Source: Aedes albopictus (lineage: Eukaryota > Arthropoda > Insecta > Diptera > Culicidae). Taken from it: a DNA stretch of 64,000 bases. A program made the translations under genes and the position numbers. The notes beneath the pieces were generated by a model. The model was not told the origin of the DNA. It was given only the letters and a program-made list of their open reading frames with translations, and searched no databases. Positions 1-12,616 of this stretch are shown piece after piece (the stretch's first letter is position 1; each line of letters begins with the position of its first letter). The DNA lies in the NCBI RefSeq assembly GCF_035046485.1, contig NC_085138.1, positions 340,144,263 through 340,208,262 of the forward strand, in the 5' to 3' direction.

Positions 1-614
1 TAACTCAATTATAACACAATCTGTTTTCAATGTTATTTGCTTACTCATTGTATTATAGTTTGGTTTGGAGCCTTCGACAAATGTTACAAAATTATTTCAA
101 ATTTATATATGTACATAGAAACTAGTAATCCTGAGGCTTAAATTCATATCACATTTTGTTATAATTTTGATATGCTTCTAACAGAATATGTTATTACCTT
201 GATTTAGCCGGTGTACTTTTTGTTGCAATTTTAGTTATTTTAACATCATCCTGCATCTAGTTTATAACATAATAAGCTACAGAAAAATATTATAACATCA
301 TAGCACACTATGATATAAACTTGATATAATTTTCTAGTCGGGAAGCCACGCTGAAGATGTAAGGGATCGATATTCGGTGCAGTCCAAGATATTTTCCTGA
401 AATGCTTGACTTTCCTGAAAATTCAATTTACAATTCCAAAAATAGCCAATTAAGTGAGAGTCGATAATGCTCTAATCACTCACAGTGTTCCAATCACCCC
501 CGTTTCAAAGAGGACAAAACAACTGTAGAATTTAAATAAGAGAATTGGGAATAAATCATCGTTTTATTCTCTTTTTAATGTATCATGATTTCCACAAGTA
601 TCAACCCGAGATTC
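1..614. other. AT-rich intergenic sequence, no gene seen
   Basis: AT-rich sequence with no open frame of interest on either strand. The right end (about 540-619) together with the sequence resuming at 12617 may be a tRNA-derived SINE split by the LTR element: read on the minus strand, the join restores a B-box-like GGTTCGAATC. Confidence 0.5.
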
Positions 615-619
615 GAACC
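615..619. repeat. Target site duplication GAACC (left copy)
   Basis: GAACC lies immediately before the left LTR and is repeated immediately after the right LTR (12612-12616). A 5-bp duplication is what an LTR-element integrase leaves, and it marks the two ends as one insertion. Confidence 0.9.
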
Positions 620-999
620 TGTCGGAAACATTCGTTGAATTCACAATAAAACACTACACAAGCTTTTAATTTTTTTTTTTTATTTATTAACTTCACACTT
701 CGCAACAGACACAACATCTTTCCATAACATCATTCTCAAAACTGGTCTTTTTTTCTCAATGTACATACTCACACCAAACCTCTTTTCTTTCTCACTCTTC
801 CCTTCATCGATTAATCCACCGTCACCAGCGTAGAGTGAGATTTCGAACACTCACCCACCGTCAATCGTACGCGCTGGAGCAGGATTTCGTATTCACAGAT
901 TTTACTGAATGGGTACACTGGACGAAACTGTTATGTCTCTTCGTAATGCTATCTAAACCTAATTTATTTTTTCATATTATCAAGAGCCCTATTTCTACA
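620..999 (-). repeat. Left long terminal repeat
   Basis: 380 bp, beginning TGTCGGAAAC and ending CCCTATTTCTACA. By eye it matches 12233-12611 throughout except for one extra T in the poly-T run near 670-682. On the inferred minus orientation this is the 3' LTR. The reverse strand of its T/A-rich segment near 670-690 contains AATAAA, which may serve as the polyadenylation signal. An apparent frame inside the LTR on the plus strand is non-coding. Confidence 0.92.
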
Positions 1000-1021
1000 T
1001 CCTTCTCCTCTTCTACTCTTC
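1000..1021 (-). promoter_or_regulatory. Candidate polypurine tract (minus strand)
   Basis: Twenty-two bases immediately inside the left LTR are almost all pyrimidine (TCCTTCTCCTCTTCTACTCT and on). Read on the minus strand this is a purine run directly upstream of the 3' LTR, the position of the plus-strand primer in LTR retrotransposons. Confidence 0.65.
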
Positions 1022-1189
1022 TATTATATTTTTTTTAGAGAATTATAAATTTTATTGGCATTGTCCTAGGTAAAATTCCTGAAAATTATTCCACAGTTCG
1101 TCGATAAGAATACGTGACAACGAACCTCTGAAAGAAAAAAATAAAATGTTATTAAATCTTAATGACGAAATACCTACCAGATTGTTTTC

Positions 1190-4100
1190 CATTACGATGG
1201 AGCTTGTCAGGCTCCAGAAGATTCCATGAAGCAACAAAACCAAGAAATACTCCATACACTTCCCAGTATTTTTTTTTTACATATGCTTACGCTCAATTCC
1301 ATTATGCTCTTTTAGATGGAGCTTACCAGGCTCCAGAAGATTTCAAATAAGCAACAAAATAAAGAAATACTTCGAACACTTCACAGTAGATTTGATTTTA
1401 CATATTCTAACTCTCAACCTTAACACAACTGATTTTGATTATGCTCTTTTGGACAGACCGTGCCAGGCTCCAGAAGATTTCTTAAAGCAACAAAATCAAG
1501 AAATACTCCATGCACTTCCTATTATATTTTTTTGATTACATATTCTAACTCCCAACCTTAACGCAACTGATTTTGGTTATACTCTTCTGGATGGAGCTTG
1601 CAAGGCTTTCCAAAAAATTTCAAATATGCAAAAAAAATCAAGAAATACTTCAAACACTTTCCAGTAGATTTTCTATAACACATTCTAACTCTCAACCTTA
1701 ACGCAACTGATTTTAATTATGCTCTTTTGGAAAGAGCTTGCCAGGCTCTAGAAGATTCCTTAAAGCAACAAAATCAAGAAATACTTCAAACACTTTCCAG
1801 TAGATTTTCCATTACTTATTCTAACTCTCAACCTTAACGCAACTGATTTTGATTATGCTCTTTTGGATGGAGCTTGCCAGGCTCCAGAAGATTCCTTAAA
1901 GCAACAAAATCAAGAAATACTTCAAACACTTTCCAGTAGATTTTCTATAACACATTCTAACTCTCAACCCTAACGCAACTGATTTTGATTATGCTCTTTT
2001 GGATGGAGCTTGCCAGGCTCCAGAAGATTCCTTAAAGCAACAAAATCGAAAAATACTTCAAACACTTTCCAGTAGATTTTCCATTAGACATTCTAACTCT
2101 CAACCTTAACGCAACTGATTTTGATTATGCTCTTTTGGATGGAGCTTGCCAGGCTCCAGAAGATTCCTTAAAGCAACAAAATCAAGAAATACTTCAAACA
2201 CTTTCCAGTAGATTTTCTATAACACATTCTAACTCTCAACCCTAACGCAACTGATTTTGATTATGCTCTTTTGGATGGAGCTTGCCAGGCTCCAGAAGAT
2301 TCCTTAAAGCAACAAAATCGAAAAATACTTCAAACACTTTCCAGTAGATTTTCCATTAGACATTCTAACTCTCAACCTTAACGCAACTGATTTTGATTAT
2401 GCTCTTTTGGATGGAGCTTGCCAGGCTCCAGAAGATTCCTTAAAGCAACAAAATCAAGAAATGCTTCAAACACTTTCCAGTAGATTTTCTATAACACATT
2501 CTAACTCTCAACCTTAACGCAACTGATTTTAATTATGCTCTTTTGGAAAGAGCTTGCCAGGCTCTAGAAGATTCCTTAAAGCAACAAAATCAAGAAATAC
2601 TTCAAACACTTTCCAGTAGATTTTCCATTACTTATTCTAACTCTCAACCTTAACGCAACTGATTTTGATTATGCTCTTTTGGATGGAGCTTGCCAGGCTC
2701 CAGAAGATTCCTTAAAGCAACAAAATCAAGAAATACTTCAAACACTTTCCAGTAGATTTTCTATAACACATTCTAACTCTCAACCCTAACGCAACTGATT
2801 TTGATTATGCTCTTTTGGATGGAGCTTGCCAGGCTCCAGAAGATTCCTTAAAGCAAACAAAATCAAGAAATACTTCAAACACTTTCCAGTAGATTTTCCA
2901 TTACACATTCTAACTCTCAACCTTAACGTAACTGATTTTGATTATGCTCTTTTGGATGGAGCTTGCCAGGCTCCAGAAGATTCCTTAAAGCAACAAAATC
3001 AAGAAATACTTCAAACACTTTCCAGTAGATTTTCTATAACACATTCTAACTCTCAACCTTAACGCAACTGATTTTGATTATGCTCTTTTGGATGGAGCTT
3101 GCCAGGCTCCAGAAGATTCCATAAAGGAACAAAATTAAGAAATACTTTAAACACTTTCCAGTAGATTTTCCATCAGACATTCTAACTCTCAACCTTAACG
3201 CAACTGATTTTGATTATGCTCTTTTGGATGGAGCTTGCCAGGCTCCAGAAGATTCCTTAAAGCAACGAAATCGAAAAATACTTCAAACACTTTCCAGTAG
3301 ATTTTCCATTACACATTCTAACTCTCAACCTTAACGCACCTGATTTTGATTATGCTCTTTTGGATGGAGCTTGCCAGGCTCCAGAAGATTCCTTAAAGCA
3401 ACAAAATCGAAAAATACTTCAAACACTTTCCAGTAGATTTTCCATTAGACATTCTAACTCTCAACCTTAACGCACCTGATTTTGATTATGCTCTTTTGGA
3501 TGGAGCTTGCCAGGCTCCAGAAGATTCCTTAAAGCAACAAAATCGAAAAATACTTTAAACACTTTCCAGTAGATTTTCCATTACACATTCTAACTCTCAA
3601 CCTTAACGCAACTGATTTTGATTATGCTCTTTTGGATGGAGCTTGCCAGGCTCCAGAAGATTCCTTAAAGCAACAAAATCAAGAAATACTTCAAACACTT
3701 TCCAGTAGATTTTCCATTACACATTCTAACTCTCAACCTTAACGCAACTGATTTTGATTATGCTCTTTTGGATGGAGCTTGCCAGGCTCCAGAAGACTCC
3801 TTAAAGCAACAAAATCGAAAAATACTTCAACCACTTTCCAGTAGATTTTCCATTAGACATTCTAACTCTCAACCTTAACGCAACTGATTTTGATTATGCT
3901 CTTTTGGATGGAGCCTTGGATGGATCTTGCCAGGCTCCAGAAGATTCCTTAAAGAAACAAAATCAAGAAATACTTCAAAAACTTTCCAGTAGATTTTCTA
4001 TATCACATTCTAACTCTCAACCTTAACGTAACTGATTTTGATTATGCTCTTTTGGATGGAGCTTGCCAGGCTCCAGAAGATTCCTTAAAGCAACAAAATC

Positions 4101-6950
4101 AAGAAATACTTCAAACACTTTCCAGTAGATTTTCCATTAGACATTCTGATTCTCAACCTTAACGCAACTGATTTTGATTATGCTCTTTTGGATGGAGCTT
4201 GCCAGGCTCCAGAAGATTCCTTAAAGCAACAAAATCGAAAAATACTTCAAACACTTTCCAGTAGATTTTCCATTACACATTCTAACTCTCAACCTTAACG
4301 CAACTGATTTTGATTATGCTCTTTTGGATGGAGCTTGCCAGGCTCCAGAAGATTCCTTAAAGCAACAAAATCAAGAAATACTTCAACCACTTTCCAGTAG
4401 ATTTTCCATTAGACATTCTAACTCTCAACCTTAACGCAACTGATTTTGATTATGCTCTTTTGGATGGAGCTTGCCAGGCTCCAGAAGATTCCATAAAGCA
4501 ACAAAATTAAGAAATACTTCAAACACTTTCCAGTAGATTTTCCATTAGACATTCTGATTCTCAACCTTAACGCAACTGATTTTGATTATGCTCTTTTGGA
4601 TGGAGCTTGCCAGGCTCCAGAAGATTCCTTAAAGCAACAAAATCGAAAAATACTTCAAACACTTTCCAGTAGATTTTCCATTACACATTCTAACTCTCAA
4701 CTTTAACGCAACTGATTTTGATTATGCTCTTTTGGATGCAGCTTGCCAGGCTCCAGAAGATTCCATAAAGCAACAAAATTAAGAAATACTTCAAACACTT
4801 TCCAGTAGATTTTCCATTAGACATTCTAACTCTCAACCTTAACGCAACTGATTTTGATTATGCTCTTTTGGATGGAGCTTGCCAGGCTCCAGAAGATTCC
4901 ATAAAGCAACAAAATTAAGAAATACTTCAAACACTTTCCAGTAGATTTTCCATTAGACATTCTAACTCTCAACCTTAACGCAACTGATTTTGATTATGCT
5001 CTTTTGGATGGAGCCTTGGATGGAGCTTGCCAGGCTCCAGAAGATTCCTTAAAGAAACAAAATCAAGAAATACTTCAAACACTTTCCAGTAGATTTTCTA
5101 TATCACATTCTAACTCTCAACCTTAACGTAACTGATTTTGATTATGCTCTTTTGGATGGAGCTTGCCAGGCTCCAGAAGATTCCTTAAAGCAACAAAATC
5201 AAGAAATACTTCAAACACTTTCCAGTAGATTTTCCATTACACATTCTAACTCTCAACCTTAACGCAACTGATTTTGATTATGCTCTTTTGGATGGAGCTT
5301 GCCAGGCTCCAGAAGATTCCATAAAGCAACAAAATTAAGAAATACTTCAAACACTTTCCAGTAGATTTTCCATTAGACATTCTGATTCTCAACCTTAACG
5401 CAACTGATTTTGATTATGCTCTTTTGGATGGAGCTTGCCAGGCTCCAGAAGATTCCTTAAAGCAACAAAATCGAAAAATACTTCAAACACTTTCCAGTAG
5501 ATTTTCCATTAGACATTCTGATTCTCAACCTTAACGCAACTGATTTTGATTATGCTCTTTTGGATGGAGCTTGCCAGGCTCCAGAAGATTCCTTAAAGCA
5601 ACAAAATCGAAAAATACTTCAAACACTTTCCAGTAGATTTTCCATTACACATTCTAACTCTCAACCTTAACGCAACTGATTTTGATTATGCTCTTTTGGA
5701 TGGAGCTTGCCAGGCTCCAGAAGATTCCATAAAGCAACAAAATTAAGAAATACTTCAAACACTTTCCAGTAGATTTTGCATTAGACATTCTAACTCTCAA
5801 CCTTAACGCAACTGATTTTGATTATGCTCTTTTGGATGGAGCTTGCCAGGCTCCAGAAGATTCCTTAAAGCAACAAAATCAAGAAATACTTCAAACACTT
5901 TCCAGTAGATTTTCCATTACACATTCTAACTCTCAACCTTAACGCAACTGATTTTGATTATGCTCTTTTGGATGGAGCTTGCCAGGCTCCAGAAGATTCC
6001 TTAAAGCAACAAAATCGAAAAATACTTCAAACACTTTCCAGTAGATTTTCCATTACACATTCTAATTCTCAACCTTAACGCAACTGATTTTGATTATGCT
6101 CTTTTGGATGGAGCTTGACAGGCTCCAGAAGATTCCTTAAAGCAACAAAATCAAGAAATACTTCTAACACTTTCCAGTAGATTTTCTATAACACATTCTT
6201 ACTCTCAACCTTAACGCAACTGATTTTGATTATGCTCTTTTGTATGGAGCTAGCCAGGCTCCAGAAGATTCCATAAAGCAACAAAATTAAGAAATACTTC
6301 AAACACTTTCCAGTAGATTTTCCATTAGACATTCTAACTCTCAACCTTAACGCAACTGATTTTGATTATGCTCTTTTGAATGGAGCTTGCCAGGCTCCAG
6401 AAGATTCCTTAAAGCAACAAAATCAAGAAATACTTCAAACACTTTCCAGTAGATTTTCTATAACACAATCTAACTCTCAACCTTAACGCAACTGATTTTG
6501 ATTATGCTCTTTTGGATGGAGCTTGCCAGGCTCCAGAAGATTCCTTAAAGCAACAAAATCAAGAAATACTTCTTACACTTCGCAGTAGATTTTCTATAAC
6601 ACATTCTAACTCTCATCCTTAACGCAACTGATTTCAGTTATTATTTTTTTTATGGAACTTGCCAGGCTCCAGAAGCTTTCAAATGAGCATGAGCTTGCAG
6701 AAGCTTTCAAATAAGCAACAAAATCAAAAAAAAAATCAAACACTTCACAGTAGATTTGCTTTTACATATTCTAACTCTCAACCTTAACGCAACTGATTTT
6801 GATTATGCTCTTTTGGATGGTGCTTGCCAGGCTCCAGAGATTCCATAAAGCAATAAAATCAATAAATTCTCCCTACACTTCTCAGTCAAATTTTTCGAAC
6901 ATGATCCAACTCTCAACCTTGGTACTACTGATTTTGATTATGCTCTGAAG
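1190..6950. repeat. Tandem satellite array, 136-bp unit, about 40 copies
   Basis: The unit carries the near-palindrome GGAGCTTGCCAGGCTCC and recurs every 136 bp (for example at 3373, 3509, 3645, 3781). Copies at both edges (1190-1430 and 6600-6950) are degenerate or shortened, while the core is homogeneous. Higher-order copying is visible: a variant unit with AAAGAGCTTGCC recurs 816 bp apart (1711 and 2527, six units), and a unit with a 12-bp insertion recurs at 3911 and 5011 (eight units). Since 136 is not a multiple of 3, frames drift and the apparent ORFs are not genes. Confidence 0.95.
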
Positions 6951-7044
6951 CAACAAAATCAAGAAATAGTTGTAATTAAATCAAGAAATATTTGACACAC
7001 TTCCCTGTCAATTTCCTTCCACATTTTTTGAAATCTCAACCTTG

Positions 7045-10000
7045 AATGACAGCTCCAACATTCTTCTTCTCAGGTCTTAAAGCTGGATTTCTTGACCCAT
7101 TCGGTTCTAGTGCTCAGCTTGGACACACTGATCAACTCCGATCTAGAGTTGGATTTAGACCTCTTATTTGATCCAACCGGATCTTCGTCCAATGAAGCGA
7201 CGACCAAATTTCTTCTTCTCAGGTCTTGAAGTTGGATTTGTTGACCCATCCGGGTCCAGTGCTCCGCTTGGACACACTGACCAACTCCGATCTAGAGTTG
7301 GATTTAGACCTCTTATTTGATCCAACCGGATCTTCGTCCAATGAAGCGACGACCAACTTTCTTCTTCTCAGGTCTTGAAGTTGGATTTGTTGACCCATCC
7401 GGGTCCAGTGCTCAGCTTGGACACACTGACCAACTCCGATCTAGAGTTGGATTTAGACCTCTTATTTGATCCACCCGATCTTCGTCCAATGAAGCGACGC
7501 CCAACTTTCTTCTTCTCAGGTCTTGAAGTTGGATTTGTTGACCCATCCGGGTCCAGTGCTCAGCTTGTACACACTGACCAACTCCGATCTAGAGTTGGAT
7601 TTAGACCTCTTATTAGATCCAACCGGATCTTCGTCCAATGAAGCGACGACCAACTTTCTTCTTCTCAGGTCTTGAAGTTGGATTTGTTGACCCATCCGGG
7701 TCCAGTGCTCAGCTTGGACACACTGACCAACTCCGATCTAGAGTTGGATTTAGACCTCTTATTTGATCCACCCGATCTTCGTCCAATGAAGCGACGCCCA
7801 ACTTTCTTCTTCTCAGGTCTTGAAGTTGGATTTGTTGACCCATCCGGGTCCAGTGCTCAGCTTGGACATACTGACCAACTCCGATCTAGAGTTGGATTTA
7901 GACCTCTTATTTGATCCAACCGGATCTTCGTCCAATGAAGCGACGACCAACTTTCTTCTTCTCAGGTCTTGAAGTTGGATTTGTTGACCCATCCGGGTCC
8001 AGTGCTCAGCTTGGACACACTGACCATCTCCGATCTAGAGTTGGATTTAGACTTCTTATTTGATCCAACCGGATCTTCGTCCAATGAAGCGACGACCAAC
8101 TTTCTTCTTCTCAGGTCTTGAAGTTGGATTTGTTGACCCATCCGGGTCCAGTGCTCAGCTTGGACACACTGACCATCTCCGATCTAGAGTTGGATTTAGA
8201 CTTCTTATTTGATCCAACCGGATCTTCGTCCAATGAAGCGACGACCAACTTTCTTCTTCTCAGGTCTTGAAGTTGGATTTGTTGACCCATCCGGGTCCAG
8301 TGCTCAGCTTGGACACACTGACCAACTCCGATCTAGAGTTGGATTTAGACCTCTTATTTGATCCACCCGATCTTCGTCCAATGAAGCGAAGCCCAACTTT
8401 CTTCTTCTCAGGTCTTGAAGTTGGATTTGTTGACCCATCCGGGTCCAGTGCTCAGCTTGTACACACTGACCAACTCCGATCTAGAGTTGGATTTAGACCT
8501 CTTATTAGATCCAACCGGATCTTCGTCCAATGAAGCGACGACCAACTTTCTTCTTCTCAGGTCTTGAAGTTGGATTTGTTGACCCATCCGGGTCCAGTGC
8601 TCAGCTTGGACACACTGACCAACTCCGATCTAGAGTTGGATTTAGACCTCTTATTTGATCCACCCGATCTTCGTCCAATGAAGCGACGCCCAACTTTCTT
8701 CTTCTCAGGTCTTGAAGTTGGATTTGTTGACCCATCCGGGTCCAGTGCTCAGCTTGGACATACTGACCAACTCCGATCTAGAGTTGGATTTAGACCTCTT
8801 ATTTGATCCAACCGGATCTTCGTCCAATGAAGCGACGACCAACTTTCTTCTTCTCAGGTCTTGAAGTTGGATTTGTTGACCCATCCGGGTCCAGTGCTCA
8901 GCTTGGACACACTGACCATCTCCGATCTAGAGTTGGATTTAGACTTCTTATTTGATCCAACCGGATCTTCGTCCAATGAAGCGACGACCAACTTTCTTCT
9001 TCTCAGGTCTTGAAGTTGGATTTGTTGACCCATCCGGGTCCAGTGCTCAGCTTGGACACACTGACCATCTCCGATCTAGAGTTGGATTTAGACTTCTTAT
9101 TTGATCCAACCGGATCTTCGTCCAATGAAGCGACGACCAACTTTCTTCTTCTCAGGTCTTGAAGTTGGATTTGTTGACTCATCCGGGTCCAGTGCTCAGC
9201 TTGGACACACTGACCATCTCCGATCTAGAGTTGGATTTAGACCTCTTATTTGATCCAACCGGATCTTCGTCCAATGAAGTGACGACCAACTTTCTTCTTC
9301 TCAGGTCTTGAAGTTGGATTTGTTGACCCATCCGGGTCCAGTGCTCAGCTTGGACACACTGACCAACTCCGATCTAGAGTTGGATTTAGACCTCTTATTT
9401 GATCCAACCGGATCTTCGTCCAATGAAGCGACGACCAACTTTCTTCTTCTCAGGTCTTGAAGTTGGATTTGTTGACCCATCCGGGTCCAGTGCTCAGCTT
9501 GGACACACTGACCAACTCCGATCTAGAGTTGGATTTAGACCTCTTATTTGATCCAACCGGATCTTTGTCCAATGAAGCGACGACCAACTTTCTTCTTCTC
9601 AGGTCTTGAAGTTGGATTTGTTGACCCATCCGGGTCCAGTGTTCAGCTTGGACACACTGACCAACTCCGATCTAGAGTTGGATTTAGACCTCTTATTTGA
9701 TCCAACCGGATCTTCGTCCAATGAAGCGACGACCAACTTTCTTCTTCTCAGGTCTTGAAGTTGGATTTGTTGACCCATCCGGGTCCAGTGCTCAGCTTGG
9801 ACACACTGACCAACTCCGATCTAGAGTTGGATTTAGACCTCTTATTTGATCCAACCGGATCTTCGTCCAATGAAGCGACGACCAACTTTCTTCTTCTCAG
9901 GTCTTGAAGTTGGATTTGTTGACCCATCCGGGTCCAGTGCTCAGCTTGGACACACTGACCAACTCCGATCTAGAGTTGGATTTAGACCTCTTATTTGATC

Positions 10001-11030
10001 CAACCGGATCTTCGTCCAATGAAGCGACGACCAACTTTCTTCTTCTCAGGTCTTGAAGTTGGATTTGTTGACCCATCCGGGTCCAGTGTTCAGCTTGGAC
10101 ACACTGACCAACTCCGATCTAGAGTTGGATTTAGACCTCTTATTTGATCCAACCGGATCTTCGTCCAATGAAGCGACGACCAACTTTCTTCTTCTCAGGT
10201 CTTGAAGTTGGATTTGTTGACCCATCCGGGTCCAGTGCTCAGCTTGGACACACTGACCAACTCCGATCTAGAGTTGGATTTAGACCTCTTATTTGATCCA
10301 ACCGGATCTTCGTCCAATGAAGCGACGACCAACTTTCTTCTTCTCAGGTCTTGAAGTTGGATTTGTTGACCCATCCGGGTCCAGTGTTCAGCTTGGACAC
10401 ACTGACCAACTCCGATCTAGAGTTGGATTTAGACCTCTTATTTGATCCAACCGGATCTTCGTCCAATGAAGCGACGACCAACTTTCTTCTTCTCAGGTCT
10501 TGAAGTTGGATTTGTTGACCCATCCGGGTCCAGTGCTCAGCTTGGACACACTGACCAACTCCGATCTAGAGTTGGATTTAGACCTCTTATTTGATCCAAC
10601 CGGATCTTCGTCCAATGAAGCGACGACCAACTTTCTTCTTCTCAGGTCTTGAAGTTGGATTTGTTAACCCATCCGGGTCCAGTGCTCAGCTTGGACACAC
10701 TGACCAACTCCGATCTAGAGTTGGATTTAGACCTCTTATTTGATCCAACCGGATCTTCGTCCAATGAAGCGACGACCAACTTTCTTCTTCTCAGGTCTTG
10801 AAGTTGGATTTGTTGACCCATCCGGGTCCAGTGCTCAGCTTGGACACACTGACCAACTCCGATCTAGAGTTGGATTTAGACCTCTTATTTGATCCAACCG
10901 GATCTTCGTCCAATGAAGCGACGACCAACTTTCTTCTTCTCAGGTCTTGAAGTTGGATTTATTGACCCATCCGGGTCCAGTGCTCAGCTTGGACACACTG
11001 ACCAACTCCGATCTAGAGTTGGATTTAAAC
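7045..11030. repeat. Tandem satellite array, 149-bp unit, about 27 copies
   Basis: The unit includes TTCTTCTCAGGTCTTGAAG, CCATCCGGGTCCAGTGCTC and GATCTAGAGTTGG, and repeats every 149 bp (AATGAAGCG at 7191 and 7340). It is unrelated to the neighbouring 136-bp unit. A block of six units including two slightly shortened ones is duplicated: 7375-8266 and 8267-9158 are 892 bp apart. Copies are very similar, so expansion is recent. Apparent 80-88 aa frames reflect the repeat and are not genes. Confidence 0.95.
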
Positions 11031-12232
11031 CTTTCATTCGTAAAGCGACGAATTCACTTTCATTCGTTATCGTGGCCGAACCTCTATTTATAAAAACATT
11101 AAACCATTAAACAAAATAATAGCAATCAACCCATTCGCAAAATTTGCGAATTAAAATTAGATTTTCCATGCCTTGGAACAGTTATGAAAAAAAACATTTT
11201 ACCAAGTTATCAGCTCATTGTATAAATGTTTATTTTTTTCTTTCAACATAATTCCATGTAATCCATTGATAATCTCATTAAACTGCATTACCTTTGATGA
11301 AAATTTATGTACCAATAATTTAATATTATCATAAAATTGTAAATTGTCACAGAAAAAACGTTAAAATATTATTAGGTAAAATGGTCAGATTTTGACCATT
11401 TTTTTCTGTTTCATGTTTAGCTGTCTGTCAGTTCCGCTGTCTGTCAGTTCCGCTGTCAAAATTGCCTGAAATCATGAGATGATTTGACTAGTGCCCTGGA
11501 ATCCAGAAATCAATTCAAATGAAGATTACGCTCATAGTCGCTGCTACGCAAAAGTAATGCTCAATGTACTGTTCCGTTAGTTAAAGGAACCGTAAACAAA
11601 ACTGACGACCCCCCTCTCATAATGATACATGCCATTGAAAAGAATAATATAAGTCTACTACACCTGTCAAACACTTGCCATAGCTGACCGACATAAATAA
11701 ATAATATCAATCAATAATCGTCGTGACTCACTTTGTGCTGCGTAACAATCGATCTGTTTGTTTGACGAAACCTGAAGCAAACGCCTCTCATGCACATTCA
11801 GCTACGATGACCTCATACACCAACCCACAACCAAAAATAAAACGGCAATTGCAGGCCATGTTTACTGAAATTACTGCTCACATCTCGCATCCGGCGAGAT
11901 CTGCTGAACATTCCGATCAATTCCACTCTCTCTTTCACCCGCCTTGTCGGTGCTTTCGAATCTGTCCGCAGCTCTCCCAAAGTGAATTCGAAAAGACACA
12001 CACGTCAACGCAAAACCCCGCAGCAAGAAAAACTGCCCGCCGGCTGAATCAATTTCGTCAAGCCGAACCTGATGCAAATCTTACTGGTACCGGAAGGTAC
12101 CGGAGAAAAAAATACAAAAAACTGTCGTGGTCACACAATCGCCATCAATTTTTCATCCGCATTCCGATCTGAACCTCAACTCATATATACAATTTGATAA
12201 TTAGCTTCCAAATACCTACCAACATACGCCAT
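11031..12232 (-). other. LTR element interior next to the inferred 5' LTR
   Basis: About 1.2 kb of non-repetitive sequence separates the 149-bp array from the right LTR. In the inferred orientation this is the leader, where primer binding and packaging signals would lie. Minus strand reads ATGGCGTATGTTGG just inside the LTR, so TGG starts one base from it, as expected for a site pairing with a tRNA CCA end; the tRNA was not identified. A 149-codon plus-strand frame (11723-12172) is antisense to the element, resembles no known protein and is not called. Confidence 0.55.
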
Positions 12233-12611
12233 TGTCGGAAACATTCGTTGAATTCACAATAAAACACTACACAAGCTTTTAATTTTTTTTTTTATTTATT
12301 AACTTCACACTTCGCAACAGACACAACATCTTTCCATAACATCATTCTCAAAACTGGTCTTTTTTTCTCAATGTACATACTCACACCAAACCTCTTTTCT
12401 TTCTCACTCTTCCCTTCATCGATTAATCCACCGTCACCAGCGTAGAGTGAGATTTCGAACACTCACCCACCGTCAATCGTACGCGCTGGAGCAGGATTTC
12501 GTATTCACAGATTTTACTGAATGGGTACACTGGACGAAACTGTTATGTCTCTTCGTAATGCTATCTAAACCTAATTTATTTTTTCATATTATCAAGAGCC
12601 CTATTTCTACA
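12233..12611 (-). repeat. Right long terminal repeat
   Basis: 379 bp matching the left LTR except for one base in a T homopolymer. It is followed directly by the second GAACC at 12612-12616. In the inferred orientation it is the 5' LTR and would hold the promoter. Confidence 0.92.
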
Positions 12612-12616
12612 GAACC

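Larger units (their letters stand above)
620..12611 (-). mobile_element. Non-autonomous LTR retrotransposon filled with satellite DNA
   Basis: The two ends are direct repeats of 380 and 379 bp that start TGTCGGAAAC and end ATTTCTACA (canonical TG...CA), bounded by a 5-bp GAACC duplication. The interior has no gag, protease, reverse transcriptase, RNase H or integrase frame on either strand. It consists mainly of two tandem arrays (136-bp and 149-bp units) plus a 1.2-kb segment by the right LTR. Orientation is inferred: a 22-bp pyrimidine tract (1000-1021) touches the left LTR, which on the minus strand is a purine tract before the 3' LTR, and minus-strand TGGCG begins one base inside the right LTR, where a primer binding site belongs. 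Family is unassigned; Pao/BEL or Gypsy would fit a 5-bp duplication. It would need enzymes from an autonomous relative. The near-identical LTRs imply recent insertion. Confidence 0.9.

Noticed and set aside
7375..11110. Repeated 80-88 aa frames in the 149-bp array
   Set aside because: They follow the repeat unit, shift frame each copy, and are inside a non-coding LTR element.
11723..12172. 149-codon plus-strand frame near the right LTR
   Set aside because: It is antisense to the inferred orientation, has no recognisable domain, and lies in the leader of a non-autonomous element. A gag remnant was considered, but no knuckle or capsid motif is visible.
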